Shown here one piece after another: positions 16,387-25,529 of a stretch of DNA of 64,000 nucleotides. Origin of the DNA: Streptomyces venezuelae. Its GTDB lineage: Bacteria > Actinomycetota > Actinomycetes > Streptomycetales > Streptomycetaceae. Made by a program: the position numbers and the translations under genes. Below the pieces are notes generated by a model. That model had not been told where the DNA came from. It was given only the letters and a program-made list of their open reading frames with translations, and ran no database searches. The stretch lies in NCBI RefSeq assembly GCF_008642315.1, contig NZ_CP029192.1:868001-932000 (forward strand), written 5' to 3'. Position 1 is the first letter of the stretch. Every line of letters begins with the position of its first letter.

Positions 16387-19300
16387 TCAGCCCCGCGTGA
16401 ACCTCAGCGTCACCAGCTCGAACGGCCGCAGCGTCACCGCCACCGCGTCGTCCGCGAGCTCCGGCGCGGGCACCCCGTCGAGCGGCCGCTCCAGCAGGTC
16501 GGTCACGGCGACCGAACCCACGGCGAACCCCGTGGCGAGCGTGGCCTTCGCGCGCCCGCCGTGGGCCTCGTGGAAGCGGACGACCACGTCGCCGCTGCCG
16601 TCGTCGGCGAGCTTGACCGCCGTGACGACCACCGCGTCGTTGTCGACCGTCACCAGCGGCGCCACCTCGGCGCCCCCGGTGATCGTGCGCTCGGGCAGGT
16701 TCACGCGGTAGCCCTCGCGCACCGCGTCGCCGATCGCCGCGCCCGGCACCAGGGCGTGCCGGAACCGGTGGACGCCCTGGTCCGTCTCGGGGTCGGGGAA
16801 GCGCGGGGCGCGCAGGAGCGAGACGCGGACCGTCGTGGTCGTACCGGAGTCTTCGGCGCGGACCGTGCGGGTCACGTCGTGCCCGTACGTCGAGTCGTTG
16901 ACCAGCGCGACGCCCCAGCCCGGCTCCTCGATGTGCACGAAGCGGTGGTTGCACGCCTCGAACTTGGCGGCCTCCCAGCTCGTGTTGGTGTGCGTGGCAC
17001 GGTAGAAGTGTCCGTACTGGGTCTCCGACGCGTACCGCTCCGCGTGGATGTCCAGCGGGAAGGCGAGCTTGAGGAACTTCTCCGTCTCGTGCCAGTCGAC
17101 CTCGGTGTCGATGTCGAGCCGCCGGTCGCCGGGCGCGAGCGTGAGCACCTGCGTGAGGCGCGAGTCGCCGAAGGTGCGCACGATCCGCACGGACGCGCCC
17201 TCACCGGCTGTGACCTCGTCCGCCTCCACGAGGTCGGTCACCGTGTTGCGGTAGAACTCGTCGACGTCCCACGCGTCCCACATGTTCGGGAAGTCGGCGT
17301 GGATCTGCGGCAGGTTCGCCGCCCGGCCCGGCGCGACGGTCTCACGGTCGGCCACCAGGTCGTACGCGGAGACGACCAGTCCGCGCCCGTCGATCTCCAC
17401 GCGGAGCAGCCCGTTGTCGAGTATGTAGCCGCCGCCGGCGCGGGAGGCGATCGCCGCCTGTGCGTCGACGGCGGCGGGCCGCGCGCCGCCCGCGGGCACG
17501 CCGGCACGGCTGTGCGGGGTGGAGTTGAAGACCAGGGCGCCCGTGCCCTCGCCCGCGAGTGCGCGCTGCGCCGCGTCGATGATGCCGTTCAGCTCCTGGG
17601 CGAGCGCCGCGTAGGTCGCGCGGGCCTCGCGGTGCACCCAGGCGATGGACGAGCCCGGCAGGATGTCGTGGAACTGGTGGAGCAGGACCGTCTTCCAGAT
17701 GCGGTCCAACTGCTCGTAGGGGTAGGCGAAGTCGCCCCGCACCGCCGCCGTCGCGGCCCACAGCTCCGCCTCCCTCAGGAGGTGCTCGCTGCGGCGGTTG
17801 CCCTGCTTGGTGCCCGCCTGGCTGGTGAGAGTGGCGCGGTGCAGTTCGAGGTAGAGCTCGCCGACCCAGACGGGGGCGTTCGGGTACTCGGCCTCGGCCT
17901 TCTCGAAGAAGTCGGCGGGCGTCTCCCACTCGACGGTCGCCGAGCCCTCCAGGTCACGGAGGCGTGCGGCCTTGGCGATCATCTCGCGGGTGGTGCCGCC
18001 GCCACCGTCGCCCCAGCCGGTCGGGGCGAGGGAGTGCCGGGCGACGCCCTTGTCCTTGAAGTTCTTCGCCGCGTGGGCGATCTCGCTGCCCTTCATCGAG
18101 CAGTTGTACGTGTCGACGGGCGGGAAGTGCGTGAAGATCCGGGTGCCGTCGATGCCCTCCCAGTTGAAGGTGTGGTGCGGGAAGCGGTTCGTCTGCGACC
18201 ACGAGATCTTCTGTGTGAGCAGCCACTTGGAGCCGGCCGCCTTGATGATCTGTGGCAGCCCGGCGGCGAAGCCGAACGTGTCGGGCAGCCACGCCTCGTC
18301 GTTCTCGACGCCGAACTCGTCGAGGAAGAACCGCTTGCCGTGCACGAACTGACGGGCCATCGCCTCCGAGCCCGGCATGTTCGTGTCCGACTCGACCCAC
18401 ATGCCGCCCGCGGGCACGAACCGCCCGTCGGCGACGGCCTTCTTGACCTTCGCCCACACCTCGGGGCGGTGCTCCTTGATCCACGCCCACTGCTGGGCCT
18501 GCGACATGGCGAAGACGAAGTCCGGCTCGTCCTCGATGAGCGCGGTCATGTTCGACGTCGTGCGCGCCACCTTGCGCACCGTCTCGCGCAGCGGCCACAG
18601 CCACGCCGAGTCGATGTGGGCGTGGCCGACGGCGCTGATGCGGTGCGCGGAGGGCTCGGCGGGAGTGGCGAGCACCTTCTCCAGCTCGGCCCGGGCTGCG
18701 GCGGCCGAGCCGTTCACGTCCTGGAGGTCGACGGCGTCGAGGGCGCGGCCGACTGCGCGCACGATGTCGTAGCGCCGCCCGGAGTCCTGGGGCAGTTCCT
18801 GCATGAGTTCGCCGAGGACTTCGAGGTCGATGACGAGCTGCCACACCGTCTCGTCGAAGACGGCGAGGTCCATGCGCTCCAGCTTGTACTGGGGTTCGCT
18901 GCCCGCGGTCTCCTTGTCGCCGAGCTGCGTGGGCAGGAAGGGGTGGTAGTCGAGGATGACGGGGTTGGACGCGGCCTCGATGTGCAGCCGCACCTCTTCG
19001 CCGCCCTCGGCGGGAGCGGCGATCCGCACCCACTGGTTGCGCGGGTTGAGGCCCTTCACCGGGGTGCCGTCGGGGCGGTAGACGAGGCCTTCGCACTGGA
19101 AGCCGGGCATGTTCTCGTCGAAGCCGAGGTCGAGGACGGCCTCGACGGTCTTGCCCGCCCATTCCCGCGGCACGGTCCCGGTCACCCGGAACCAGCTGGT
19201 CCCCCAGGGCGCGCCCCACTTCTCGCCGACGGCTGTCGGCGACGGCTCGGCGGCGAGCCCTTCTGCGACCGGCACGGGCTCGCCGGGCGCGTTCCACACG

Positions 19301-19401
19301 GCCACGTCGAGGGGTACGGATGCGGGGTAGACGGCGGGCCTGATGCGCTCGTCGAGTACGCGCTTGAGGCGGGCTTCGACCAGGGTGCGGTCGTCATGCA
19401 T
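16387..19401 (-). CDS. GH38 alpha-mannosidase (cytosolic)
   Basis: The 1004-residue enzyme is a glycoside hydrolase family 38 alpha-mannosidase. The zinc and active-site motif GHAHIDSAWLWPLRETVRK is visible (His260, His262, Asp264), and the nucleophile region WVESDTNMPGSEAM follows near residue 340. The remaining two thirds are the usual middle three-helix and large beta-sandwich domains. There is no signal peptide, so it probably trims imported mannosyl oligosaccharides in the cytosol. It lies downstream of the CUT1 transporter and GH5 genes in the same orientation, but is separated by 241 bases containing a long inverted repeat. It may therefore be expressed partly on its own. Confidence 0.93.
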   Translation of the reverse strand: MHDDRTLVEARLKRVLDERIRPAVYPASVPLDVAVWNAPGEPVPVAEGLAAEPSPTAVGEKWGAPWGTSWFRVTGTVPREWAGKTVEAVLDLGFDENMPGFQCEGLVYRPDGTPVKGLNPRNQWVRIAAPAEGGEEVRLHIEAASNPVILDYHPFLPTQLGDKETAGSEPQYKLERMDLAVFDETVWQLVIDLEVLGELMQELPQDSGRRYDIVRAVGRALDAVDLQDVNGSAAAARAELEKVLATPAEPSAHRISAVGHAHIDSAWLWPLRETVRKVARTTSNMTALIEDEPDFVFAMSQAQQWAWIKEHRPEVWAKVKKAVADGRFVPAGGMWVESDTNMPGSEAMARQFVHGKRFFLDEFGVENDEAWLPDTFGFAAGLPQIIKAAGSKWLLTQKISWSQTNRFPHHTFNWEGIDGTRIFTHFPPVDTYNCSMKGSEIAHAAKNFKDKGVARHSLAPTGWGDGGGGTTREMIAKAARLRDLEGSATVEWETPADFFEKAEAEYPNAPVWVGELYLELHRATLTSQAGTKQGNRRSEHLLREAELWAATAAVRGDFAYPYEQLDRIWKTVLLHQFHDILPGSSIAWVHREARATYAALAQELNGIIDAAQRALAGEGTGALVFNSTPHSRAGVPAGGARPAAVDAQAAIASRAGGGYILDNGLLRVEIDGRGLVVSAYDLVADRETVAPGRAANLPQIHADFPNMWDAWDVDEFYRNTVTDLVEADEVTAGEGASVRIVRTFGDSRLTQVLTLAPGDRRLDIDTEVDWHETEKFLKLAFPLDIHAERYASETQYGHFYRATHTNTSWEAAKFEACNHRFVHIEEPGWGVALVNDSTYGHDVTRTVRAEDSGTTTTVRVSLLRAPRFPDPETDQGVHRFRHALVPGAAIGDAVREGYRVNLPERTITGGAEVAPLVTVDNDAVVVTAVKLADDGSGDVVVRFHEAHGGRAKATLATGFAVGSVAVTDLLERPLDGVPAPELADDAVAVTLRPFELVTLRFTRG

Positions 19402-19453
19402 GAGGGGTCTCCCGGGGGTTCTTCAGTGCGAGTGGGTGGGGGGCGGTGAACTT

Positions 19454-19625
19454 TCCCCGATCCCGCCCCTTCCCGAAACTGGGGCTCCGCCCCGGACCCC
19501 GCTCCTCAAACGCCGGAGGGGCTGAAAGATGCAGCTCGCGCCGGGGATCATCCAGCCCGTCCGGCGTTTGAGGAGCGGGGTCCGGGGCGGAGCCCCTTGG
19601 TTTCGGGAAGGGGCGGGGTCGGGGA
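19454..19625. repeat. Long inverted repeat, likely intergenic Streptomyces repeat/terminator
   Basis: Two arms of about 63-67 bases (19454-19516 and 19559-19625) are near-perfect reverse complements with a few base differences and a 2-3 base length difference. Each arm carries GGGGCTCCGCCCCGGACCCC or its complement and a CTCCTCAAACGCCGG block. They enclose about 42 bases. Such GGGGCTCCGCCCC elements recur between genes in Streptomyces chromosomes and can act as strong bidirectional terminators. Here the element lies between two co-directional genes (GH5 and GH38). Confidence 0.75.
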
Positions 19626-19642
19626 ACAGGAAGCGTTACGGC

Positions 19643-20929
19643 CTATCCGACCTCCCCCGGCGTCACGACCTCCGTGATGCCCCGCGCAGCGAGGTGCTCC
19701 GTGTCCGACGCCCGTCCGGCGAGGACCACCGCGGGGCGCACCCCGTCCGCCACGAGCCGCGCGAACGCCTCGAAGACCGCTCCACCCGGGGCGCACTCCG
19801 AGCGCCGGGAAAGGTCGTCGTCGACGACCACCGCGGTCGTCCGTGACGCCGGCGCGTACGGACGGCCGCGCCACTCCCGCACGATCCGGGCGATCGCCTC
19901 CCCCGCGGGCTTGACCTTGCCCTCGTTGGTCAACAGACCAAGGCTGTATTCGAGTTCGGGGAAATCCGCGAGGTCGCGCGAGACGTCGTGGGAGCACCAC
20001 CACGTGACGCCCCACACGTCCTGGCAGTCGAGCGCCGCCTGGACGGTGTCCTCGGTGAACTCCGCCGCGTGCTCGGCGGGTATGAGCGGCGCGGGCGCGC
20101 CGACCTCCTGCAGCCAGACGGGACGACGCGGGTCGGTCGCCCACGCCTTGGACAGTTCGATCATGTACGCCGCGTGGTGCCGCGTCGCCGCCGCGGTACG
20201 TCCGTGGCGCTGGGCCGTGCCGTTGAACACCCAGGAGTGCACGGCGGTCACCGCGCCGAGCCGCGCGGCCTGCGCCGGGGTGAAGGGCTGGTCGTCCTGG
20301 TACCAGGCGGCGTCGTACTCGGCGTGCAGGTGCAGCTTGCCGGGGGCGCCCTCCTCGCAGGCGGCGAGGACGGTCCGCAGCCAGCTCTCCGCCTGCTCCT
20401 CGGTGACGCGGTCGGGGTCGGGGTGCGGGCCCGCCGAGAACTGGTTGATCTCGTTGCCAATGGTCATGCCGATGAAGTTCGGCCGGTCCGCCAACGCGGC
20501 GGCCAGCGTCCGCAAGTAATCGGCCTGCCCGGAGATCACGTCGGGGTCGGCGAAGATGTTCCGCCGGTGCCAGGTCTGCGTCCACGCGGGCAGGAAGTCG
20601 AAGCTGGAGAGGTGCCCCTGGAGCCCGTCGACGTTGACGTCGAGGCCGCGTTCGGCGGCCGCGTCGGCGAGCTGGACCAGTTGCTCGACGGCGCGCGGGC
20701 GGATGAGGGTGCGGTTCGGCTGGAAGTACGGCCAGATCGGGAAGACCCGGATGTGGTCGAGGCCCAGCGAGGCGATGGCGTCCAGGTCGGCGCGTACGGC
20801 GTCGAGGTCGAAGTCGAGCCAGTGGTGGAACCACCCCTGGCCGGGCGTGTAGTTGGCGCCGAAGCGCGGCGCGCCCGAAGGCGATGCGGAGGAAAGCGAT
20901 GCGGAGGAGGGCAAGGCGGAGAAGGGCAA
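19643..20929 (-). CDS. GH5-type (clan GH-A) glycosidase, probable beta-mannosidase
   Basis: The 428-residue protein is a TIM-barrel clan GH-A hydrolase with GANYTPGQGWFHHW at the front. The acid/base is Glu160 in MTIGNEINQF and the nucleophile Glu275 in VWLQEVGAP. It resembles the actinobacterial GH5 subgroup (GH5_18-like) reported to cleave Man-beta-1,4-GlcNAc from N-glycan cores; the subgroup call is from pattern memory and not verified. No signal peptide is seen, so it is cytosolic. The likely start is TTG 20929, which gives a Ser/Ala-rich, repetitive first 18 residues (SSASLSSASPS). The conserved part begins at residue 22. The gene follows the permease with a 61-base gap. Confidence 0.85.
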   Translation of the reverse strand: MPFSALPSSASLSSASPSGAPRFGANYTPGQGWFHHWLDFDLDAVRADLDAIASLGLDHIRVFPIWPYFQPNRTLIRPRAVEQLVQLADAAAERGLDVNVDGLQGHLSSFDFLPAWTQTWHRRNIFADPDVISGQADYLRTLAAALADRPNFIGMTIGNEINQFSAGPHPDPDRVTEEQAESWLRTVLAACEEGAPGKLHLHAEYDAAWYQDDQPFTPAQAARLGAVTAVHSWVFNGTAQRHGRTAAATRHHAAYMIELSKAWATDPRRPVWLQEVGAPAPLIPAEHAAEFTEDTVQAALDCQDVWGVTWWCSHDVSRDLADFPELEYSLGLLTNEGKVKPAGEAIARIVREWRGRPYAPASRTTAVVVDDDLSRRSECAPGGAVFEAFARLVADGVRPAVVLAGRASDTEHLAARGITEVVTPGEVG

Positions 20930-20990
20930 GGCGGATCCTGGTTCTGGGGGGAAGAGATGAGAGGGGGCGCGGCGGATCGTGGGGCGGGGC

Positions 20991-21917
20991 TCAGCCCTTG
21001 ACCGCGCCCTCGCCCACGCCGCGGAAGAAGTACCGCTGGAGGCACGCGAAGAGGATGATCAGCGGGAGTACCGCGATGACGGTGCCCGCGGCGACGAGGC
21101 GCTCGTCGTTGGCGAACGTGCCGTGCAGGTAGTTCAGGCCGATGGTGAGCGTGAACCGGTCCGGGTCGCTCAGCACGATCAGCGGCCACAGGAAGTCGTC
21201 CCAGGCCCCCATGAAGGCGAAGATCGCGACGACGGCGAGGGTGCCCTTGACGGCGGGCAGCGCGATGCGCAGGAACCGCTGCCAGACGTTCGCGCCGTCC
21301 ACAAAGGCGGCTTCCTCGATCTCGTACGGCACGTTGAGGAAGGCGTTGCGCATCAGCAGGACGTTGAGCGCGGAGACACAGCCGGGCAGCAGCACACCGA
21401 TGAGGGTGTTGTTCAGGCCGAGCTCACGCATGGTGGTGAACTGGGCGATGATGATGCCTTCGACGGGCACCAGCATGGCCAGGATGAAGACGATCGTGGC
21501 CGCCTTGCGGCCGCGGTAGCGCAGGCGGGCCAGGGCGTAGCCGGCGAGGGCGGCGCCGACGCAGTTGGTGACGACGTTGGCGGCGGCCACCTTGAGCGAG
21601 TTGAGCGCGTAGTCCCAGACGGGGATGGTGTCGGCGACGCGTTCGAAGTTGTGCAGGGTCGGGTCGGAGGGCAGGAACTTCGGCGGTGAGCTGAAGATGT
21701 TCTCGTGCGGGCCCTTGAGGGCGGTCGACAGTTGCCAGAGGAACGGGCCGATCATCAGCGCGAGGACCGCGACGAGAAGCAGATAGCGCAGGACGATCTC
21801 CCAGACGGGCATCCTGCGGCCGTTCTCGTCGGTGATCCGCCCACGGCTCGTACGGCGCGGCTTGCCGGCCTTGTCCGTGCGGGTCTCGCGGCGCGCACCG
21901 CCGTCGATGGTGGTCAC
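20991..21917 (-). CDS. Carbohydrate ABC transporter permease (CUT1, MalG-like)
   Basis: The 308-residue protein has six membrane segments and the EAA-loop signature IEEAAFVDGANVWQRFLRIALP in the second half. It ends RYFFRGVGEGAVKG, typical of CUT1 second permeases. The start is GTG 21917, overlapping the stop of the upstream permease gene as GTGA. With the neighbouring permease and binding protein it forms an oligosaccharide importer. No ATPase gene is present, as usual for Streptomyces CUT1 systems served by a shared MsiK-like ATPase encoded elsewhere (established for related systems, inferred here). Confidence 0.92.
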   Translation of the reverse strand: MTTIDGGARRETRTDKAGKPRRTSRGRITDENGRRMPVWEIVLRYLLLVAVLALMIGPFLWQLSTALKGPHENIFSSPPKFLPSDPTLHNFERVADTIPVWDYALNSLKVAAANVVTNCVGAALAGYALARLRYRGRKAATIVFILAMLVPVEGIIIAQFTTMRELGLNNTLIGVLLPGCVSALNVLLMRNAFLNVPYEIEEAAFVDGANVWQRFLRIALPAVKGTLAVVAIFAFMGAWDDFLWPLIVLSDPDRFTLTIGLNYLHGTFANDERLVAAGTVIAVLPLIILFACLQRYFFRGVGEGAVKG

Positions 21918-22885
21918 GCGTCCTCCTTCCGGTCCGCCCGCAGGACGAGCAGCATGAGCGCGACGGTGACGACGAAGACGACGACGGAGATGGCCGATGC
22001 GTAGCCGACCCGGCCGGTCAGGCCGGTGCCGACGCGCTGGACGAGCATGACGAGCGTGGTGTCCTCGCCCGCGGGGCCGCCGGTGGGTCCCGCCATCAGG
22101 TAGACCTCGGAGAACACCTTGAAGGCGGCGACCGAGGAGAGGGCGGCGACGAGCACCATGGTGGAGCGCACGGCGGGGACGGTGACGCTGAAGAAGCGGC
22201 GTACGGCGCCCGCTCCGTCGACGGCCGCGGCCTCGTGGAGCTCGCGGGGCACGTTGGCGAGCGCCGCGAGATAAATGATCATGTAGTAGCCGAGGCCCTT
22301 CCAGACCGTGACCGTCATGGCGCTCAGGAGGAGGAGCCACTGGTCGCTGAGGAAACCGGCCTTGCCGACGCCCACCGCCTCCAGCAGGGCGTTGACCAGG
22401 CCCCGTTCGTCGAGCATCCACACCCAGATCAGGCCGACCACGACGATGGAGGCGACCACCGGGGTGTAGAAGGCGGAGCGGAAGAACGTGATGCCGGGGA
22501 TGTGCTTCTGGACGAGCATCGCGAGCAGCAGCGGCAGGACGACGAGCGCGGGCACGACCCCGAGGACGTACAACGTGCTGTTGCGCAGGCCGATCCAGAA
22601 CATCTCGTCGTGCCACAGCTCCTGGAAGTTGGCGAAGCCGACGTAGTCGCCCTCGATGAGGGTCCGCTTGTCGGTGAACGCGTTGTTCAGGGTGCTGAGG
22701 AACGGATAGAGGATGAAGATCCCGACGATCGCGAGGCCGGGTGCCGCGAACAGCCAGGGGCTGGTGGGCAGTTGGCGTCGGATCCCGCGGCGGGGGCCGC
22801 GCCCGGCGGGGCGCGGCTCCTTGCGTGCGGTGCCGGTGGTCGAGATGTCGGTGGGGGCGGCCTGGGAGGCGGTGGTGCTCTTCAT
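21914..22885 (-). CDS. Carbohydrate ABC transporter permease (CUT1, MalF-like)
   Basis: The 323-residue protein has a basic, proline-rich N-terminus, then PWLFAAPGLAIVGIFILYPF and five further membrane segments. The EAA motif appears as ELHEAAAVDGAGAVRRFFSV. It is the first permease of the CUT1 importer, 20 bases after the binding-protein gene and overlapping the second permease by four bases. Adjacent cytosolic GH38 and GH5 genes suggest mannose-containing oligosaccharides as cargo. Confidence 0.92.
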   Translation of the reverse strand: MKSTTASQAAPTDISTTGTARKEPRPAGRGPRRGIRRQLPTSPWLFAAPGLAIVGIFILYPFLSTLNNAFTDKRTLIEGDYVGFANFQELWHDEMFWIGLRNSTLYVLGVVPALVVLPLLLAMLVQKHIPGITFFRSAFYTPVVASIVVVGLIWVWMLDERGLVNALLEAVGVGKAGFLSDQWLLLLSAMTVTVWKGLGYYMIIYLAALANVPRELHEAAAVDGAGAVRRFFSVTVPAVRSTMVLVAALSSVAAFKVFSEVYLMAGPTGGPAGEDTTLVMLVQRVGTGLTGRVGYASAISVVVFVVTVALMLLVLRADRKEDA

Positions 22886-22905
22886 GGCGGTACCGGTTCC
22901 TGGTC

Positions 22906-24204
22906 TCAGCTCTGCTGCAGCAGCCGGTCGCAGTTCTTGACAGCGTTGTCAAGTGCTTCCTTGGGGCTCTGCTTGCCCTGCAGCGCCTTGGCGACGGAGT
23001 TGCGCAGCTCGACCTTCATCTGCTCGCTGAAGAGCACGGGGGTGTAGTTCACCGCGGTCTTGATGGACTTGGCGGCGGCGACGCGTACGCGCGTCTCGTC
23101 CTTGCCGTCCTGCTTGGTGAAGTACGGGTCGTCGAGGGAGCCCTCGGTGCTCGGGAAGATCGCGACCTTCTTGGCGAACTCCATCTGGCGCTGCGCGTCG
23201 GTGACGTAGTGCGCGAAGGCGACGGCGGCGGGCGTCTGCTTCGTCTTGGTGTTCACCATGACGCCCATGACGTACATGTTGTCCTTGCCGGTGCTGCTGA
23301 TCTGCGGCGTGATGCCGATGTTCTTGTAGAGCCGCGGCGCGTCCTTCTTGAACTTCTCCAGGTCGAGGGCGCTGCCGGGGTTCATGGCGACGGCCTCGGT
23401 GAGGAACTTCTTGCCGGTGGACTCGGGTGTCGCGGTCAGCGCCTGCCCGTCCAGGGCCTTCGCGTCGTACAGCTTCTTGTACTTGGTGAGGAGTTCGACG
23501 CCCTTGGCGTCGTTGAAGGTGAAGCCGGTGCCTTCCTTGTTCATCAGCGGGACGCCGTAGCGCCCGAAGTCCTCGATCGTGGGGACGTTGGCGAGCGTGG
23601 CGACCTTGCCGTCGCTCTTGTCGGCCAGCTCCAGGGCGTCGTCGAAGAGCGCGTCGTACGTCGTCGGGGGCTTGTTCTCGTCGAGGCCGGCGTCCTTGAA
23701 CAGGCGCTTGTTGTAGAAGAGCGGCCCGGTGTTGAGGTACCAGGGGAAGGCGTAGGTGCCGTCCATGCCCGGTATCTGGTGGCTCTTCCAGGCTCCGGGG
23801 AGGTACTCCTTCTCGTACTTCGACGCCGACTTGTCGAGGTCGAGGGCGAGGCCGGCCTTGGCGAGCGGGGCGACGAGGTCGGGCGAGACGTTGACGACGT
23901 CGGGGAGGGTGCCCGCGGCCGCGTCGGCGCTGATCTTGTCGGCGTACCCCTCGCCGGGCTGGTCGATCCACCGGACCTTCGTGCCCGGGTACTTCTTCTC
24001 GAAGCCGTCCACGACGCCCTCGAAGTACGACTTGAAGTTCGCCTTCAGGTTCCAGGTCTGGAAGGTGATCTCACCCTCGACCTTCCCCGACGCGTCGGTC
24101 GAACCTCCGCCGTCGTCCCCGTCACCACAGGCGCTCAACGGCAGCAGGACGGCGAGGACGGCGCCTGCGGCGACGGCTCTGCGGGGGTTGCGGGAGATAC
24201 GCAC
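22906..24204 (-). CDS. CUT1 extracellular oligosaccharide-binding lipoprotein
   Basis: The 432-residue precursor begins VRISRNPRRAVAAGAVLAVL and has the lipobox PLSAC, so it is a lipid-anchored receptor. The mature sequence is a family 1 (MalE-like) solute-binding protein (GEITFQTWNLKANFKSYFEG, GYADKISADAAAGTLPDVVN, AFPWYLNTGPLFYNKRLFKD). I chose GTG 24204, placed about ten bases after an AAAGGAG. The frame extends to 24276, but this adds residues unlike a signal peptide. It is the first gene of the operon, divergent from a LacI-family regulator, and would deliver oligosaccharide to the two permeases downstream. Confidence 0.9.
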   Translation of the reverse strand: MRISRNPRRAVAAGAVLAVLLPLSACGDGDDGGGSTDASGKVEGEITFQTWNLKANFKSYFEGVVDGFEKKYPGTKVRWIDQPGEGYADKISADAAAGTLPDVVNVSPDLVAPLAKAGLALDLDKSASKYEKEYLPGAWKSHQIPGMDGTYAFPWYLNTGPLFYNKRLFKDAGLDENKPPTTYDALFDDALELADKSDGKVATLANVPTIEDFGRYGVPLMNKEGTGFTFNDAKGVELLTKYKKLYDAKALDGQALTATPESTGKKFLTEAVAMNPGSALDLEKFKKDAPRLYKNIGITPQISSTGKDNMYVMGVMVNTKTKQTPAAVAFAHYVTDAQRQMEFAKKVAIFPSTEGSLDDPYFTKQDGKDETRVRVAAAKSIKTAVNYTPVLFSEQMKVELRNSVAKALQGKQSPKEALDNAVKNCDRLLQQS

Positions 24205-24472
24205 GGTGAAACGGCTCCTTTGCTCGGCCCAGCGTGAGACGGCGGTGACTGCGACCGTCCGAGCCGGGCAATCCACGCCGAGGCAGACCCTGCACGGAAC
24301 TGTGGCGCAAAGTCAATGGATTCGGGGAAAAGAAGTCGAGGATCGGTCGATCTTTCGGGCAACTCGGCAGGTCAGGCGGGTGCGTTGAAGACCTTGCGGC
24401 AGATGACTAATGCGCTTTAGAGTCTGAGCGCTCAAGCGCATTAGTATCCGGGAGCCAGGAAAGGGGCAACGG
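24205..24472. promoter_or_regulatory. Divergent promoter with nested LacI-type operators
   Basis: The region between the CUT1 operon and its LacI regulator has an 11-base perfect inverted repeat, CTAATGCGCTT at 24407-24417 and AAGCGCATTAG at 24434-24444. Between the arms is a perfect 10-base palindrome TGAGCGCTCA (24425-24434). All three elements have the central CG typical of LacI-family sites. They lie 30-65 bases upstream of the regulator start and about 200 bases from the CUT1 start, which suggests autoregulation plus operon control. Confidence 0.65.
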
Positions 24473-25522
24473 GTGCAAGGCAAGCGGTCACCGGCGCGCC
24501 GGCCGACCATGAAGGACATCGCGCGCCGGGCCGGGGTCTCCGAGAGCGCCGTCTCCTTCGCGCTCAACGGCCGGCCCGGCGTCTCCGACATCACCCGGGA
24601 CCGGGTGCGCAGGGTCGCCGAGCAGCTGGGCTGGCGACCCAGCACGGCGGCGCGCGCTCTGTCCGGCGAGGGCTCGGCGACCGTGGGCCTGGTGGTGGCA
24701 CGCCCGGCGGCGACGCTGGGCGTCGACTCGTTCTTCCTGCAGCTGATCTCCGGCGTCCAGGAGGTCCTCGCGGAGCGGCACTTGGGGCTGCTCTTCCAGG
24801 TGGTGGAGGACGTGGCGGCCGAGTGCGCGGTCTACCGACGCTGGTGGGCGGAGCACCGGGTGGACGGTGTCCTCGTGGTGGACCCGCGCACGGACGACCC
24901 ACGGCCCGCGCTCCTCGACGAGCTGGGGCTGCCCGCGGTGGTGACGGGCGGCGTGCCCGATCCGGACGCCGGGCACCCCGGCCTGTCCACGGTGTGGGCG
25001 GACGACGCGGGCGCGATGGCCTCGGTCGTGGGCCATCTGCACGCGCTCGGGCACCGCCGCATCGTGCACATCGCGGGCCTCGAAGGCCTCGCGCACACCG
25101 AGCGCCGCATCCGCACCCTGCGCGTCGAGGCGGCGGGCCGCGGCCTGTCGGGGGTCCGTTCGGTGACGACGGACTACTCGGACACCGAGGGCGCCGCCGC
25201 GACCCGTCGGGTCCTGGAGTCGGCGGAGCCCCCGACGGCGCTGGTCTACGACAACGACGTGATGGCCGTCGCCGGGGTCGCCGCGGCGGCCTCCCTCGGC
25301 TTCGCGGTCCCGGACGACGTGTCGGTCGTCGCCTGGGAGGACTCGGCGCTGTGCCGGATGGTGCACCCATGGCTGACGGCCCTCTCCCGGGACACGGTGT
25401 CCTTCGGCAGGACCGCCGCCCGCGAGCTCCTCGCCCTGCTGGACGACGGTCCCGGGGCGACGGTCCAGGTCCCGCTGCCCCGGCTCATCGAACGCGAGAG
25501 CACGGGGCGGGCCAGGGCGTGA
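24473..25522 (+). CDS. LacI-family repressor of the mannosyl-oligosaccharide cluster
   Basis: The 349-residue regulator carries an N-terminal LacI helix-turn-helix (TMKDIARRAGVSESAVSFAL, then the hinge WRPSTAARALSGEGSATVGLVV). A periplasmic-binding-like effector domain follows (residues about 70-340). It begins at GTG 24473 after an AGGAAAGG ribosome site. It is divergent from the CUT1 sugar transporter operon and sits directly downstream of a nested palindrome that fits LacI binding. The effector is presumably a mannose-containing oligosaccharide or breakdown product (inference). The end of the gene is seven bases from a convergent gene. Confidence 0.9.
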   Translation: MQGKRSPARRPTMKDIARRAGVSESAVSFALNGRPGVSDITRDRVRRVAEQLGWRPSTAARALSGEGSATVGLVVARPAATLGVDSFFLQLISGVQEVLAERHLGLLFQVVEDVAAECAVYRRWWAEHRVDGVLVVDPRTDDPRPALLDELGLPAVVTGGVPDPDAGHPGLSTVWADDAGAMASVVGHLHALGHRRIVHIAGLEGLAHTERRIRTLRVEAAGRGLSGVRSVTTDYSDTEGAAATRRVLESAEPPTALVYDNDVMAVAGVAAAASLGFAVPDDVSVVAWEDSALCRMVHPWLTALSRDTVSFGRTAARELLALLDDGPGATVQVPLPRLIERESTGRARA

Positions 25523-25529
25523 GCCGGTG

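Noticed and set aside
16561..19449. 962-residue plus-strand frame opposite the alpha-mannosidase
   Set aside because: Mirror of GH38 coding bias; no recognisable motif.
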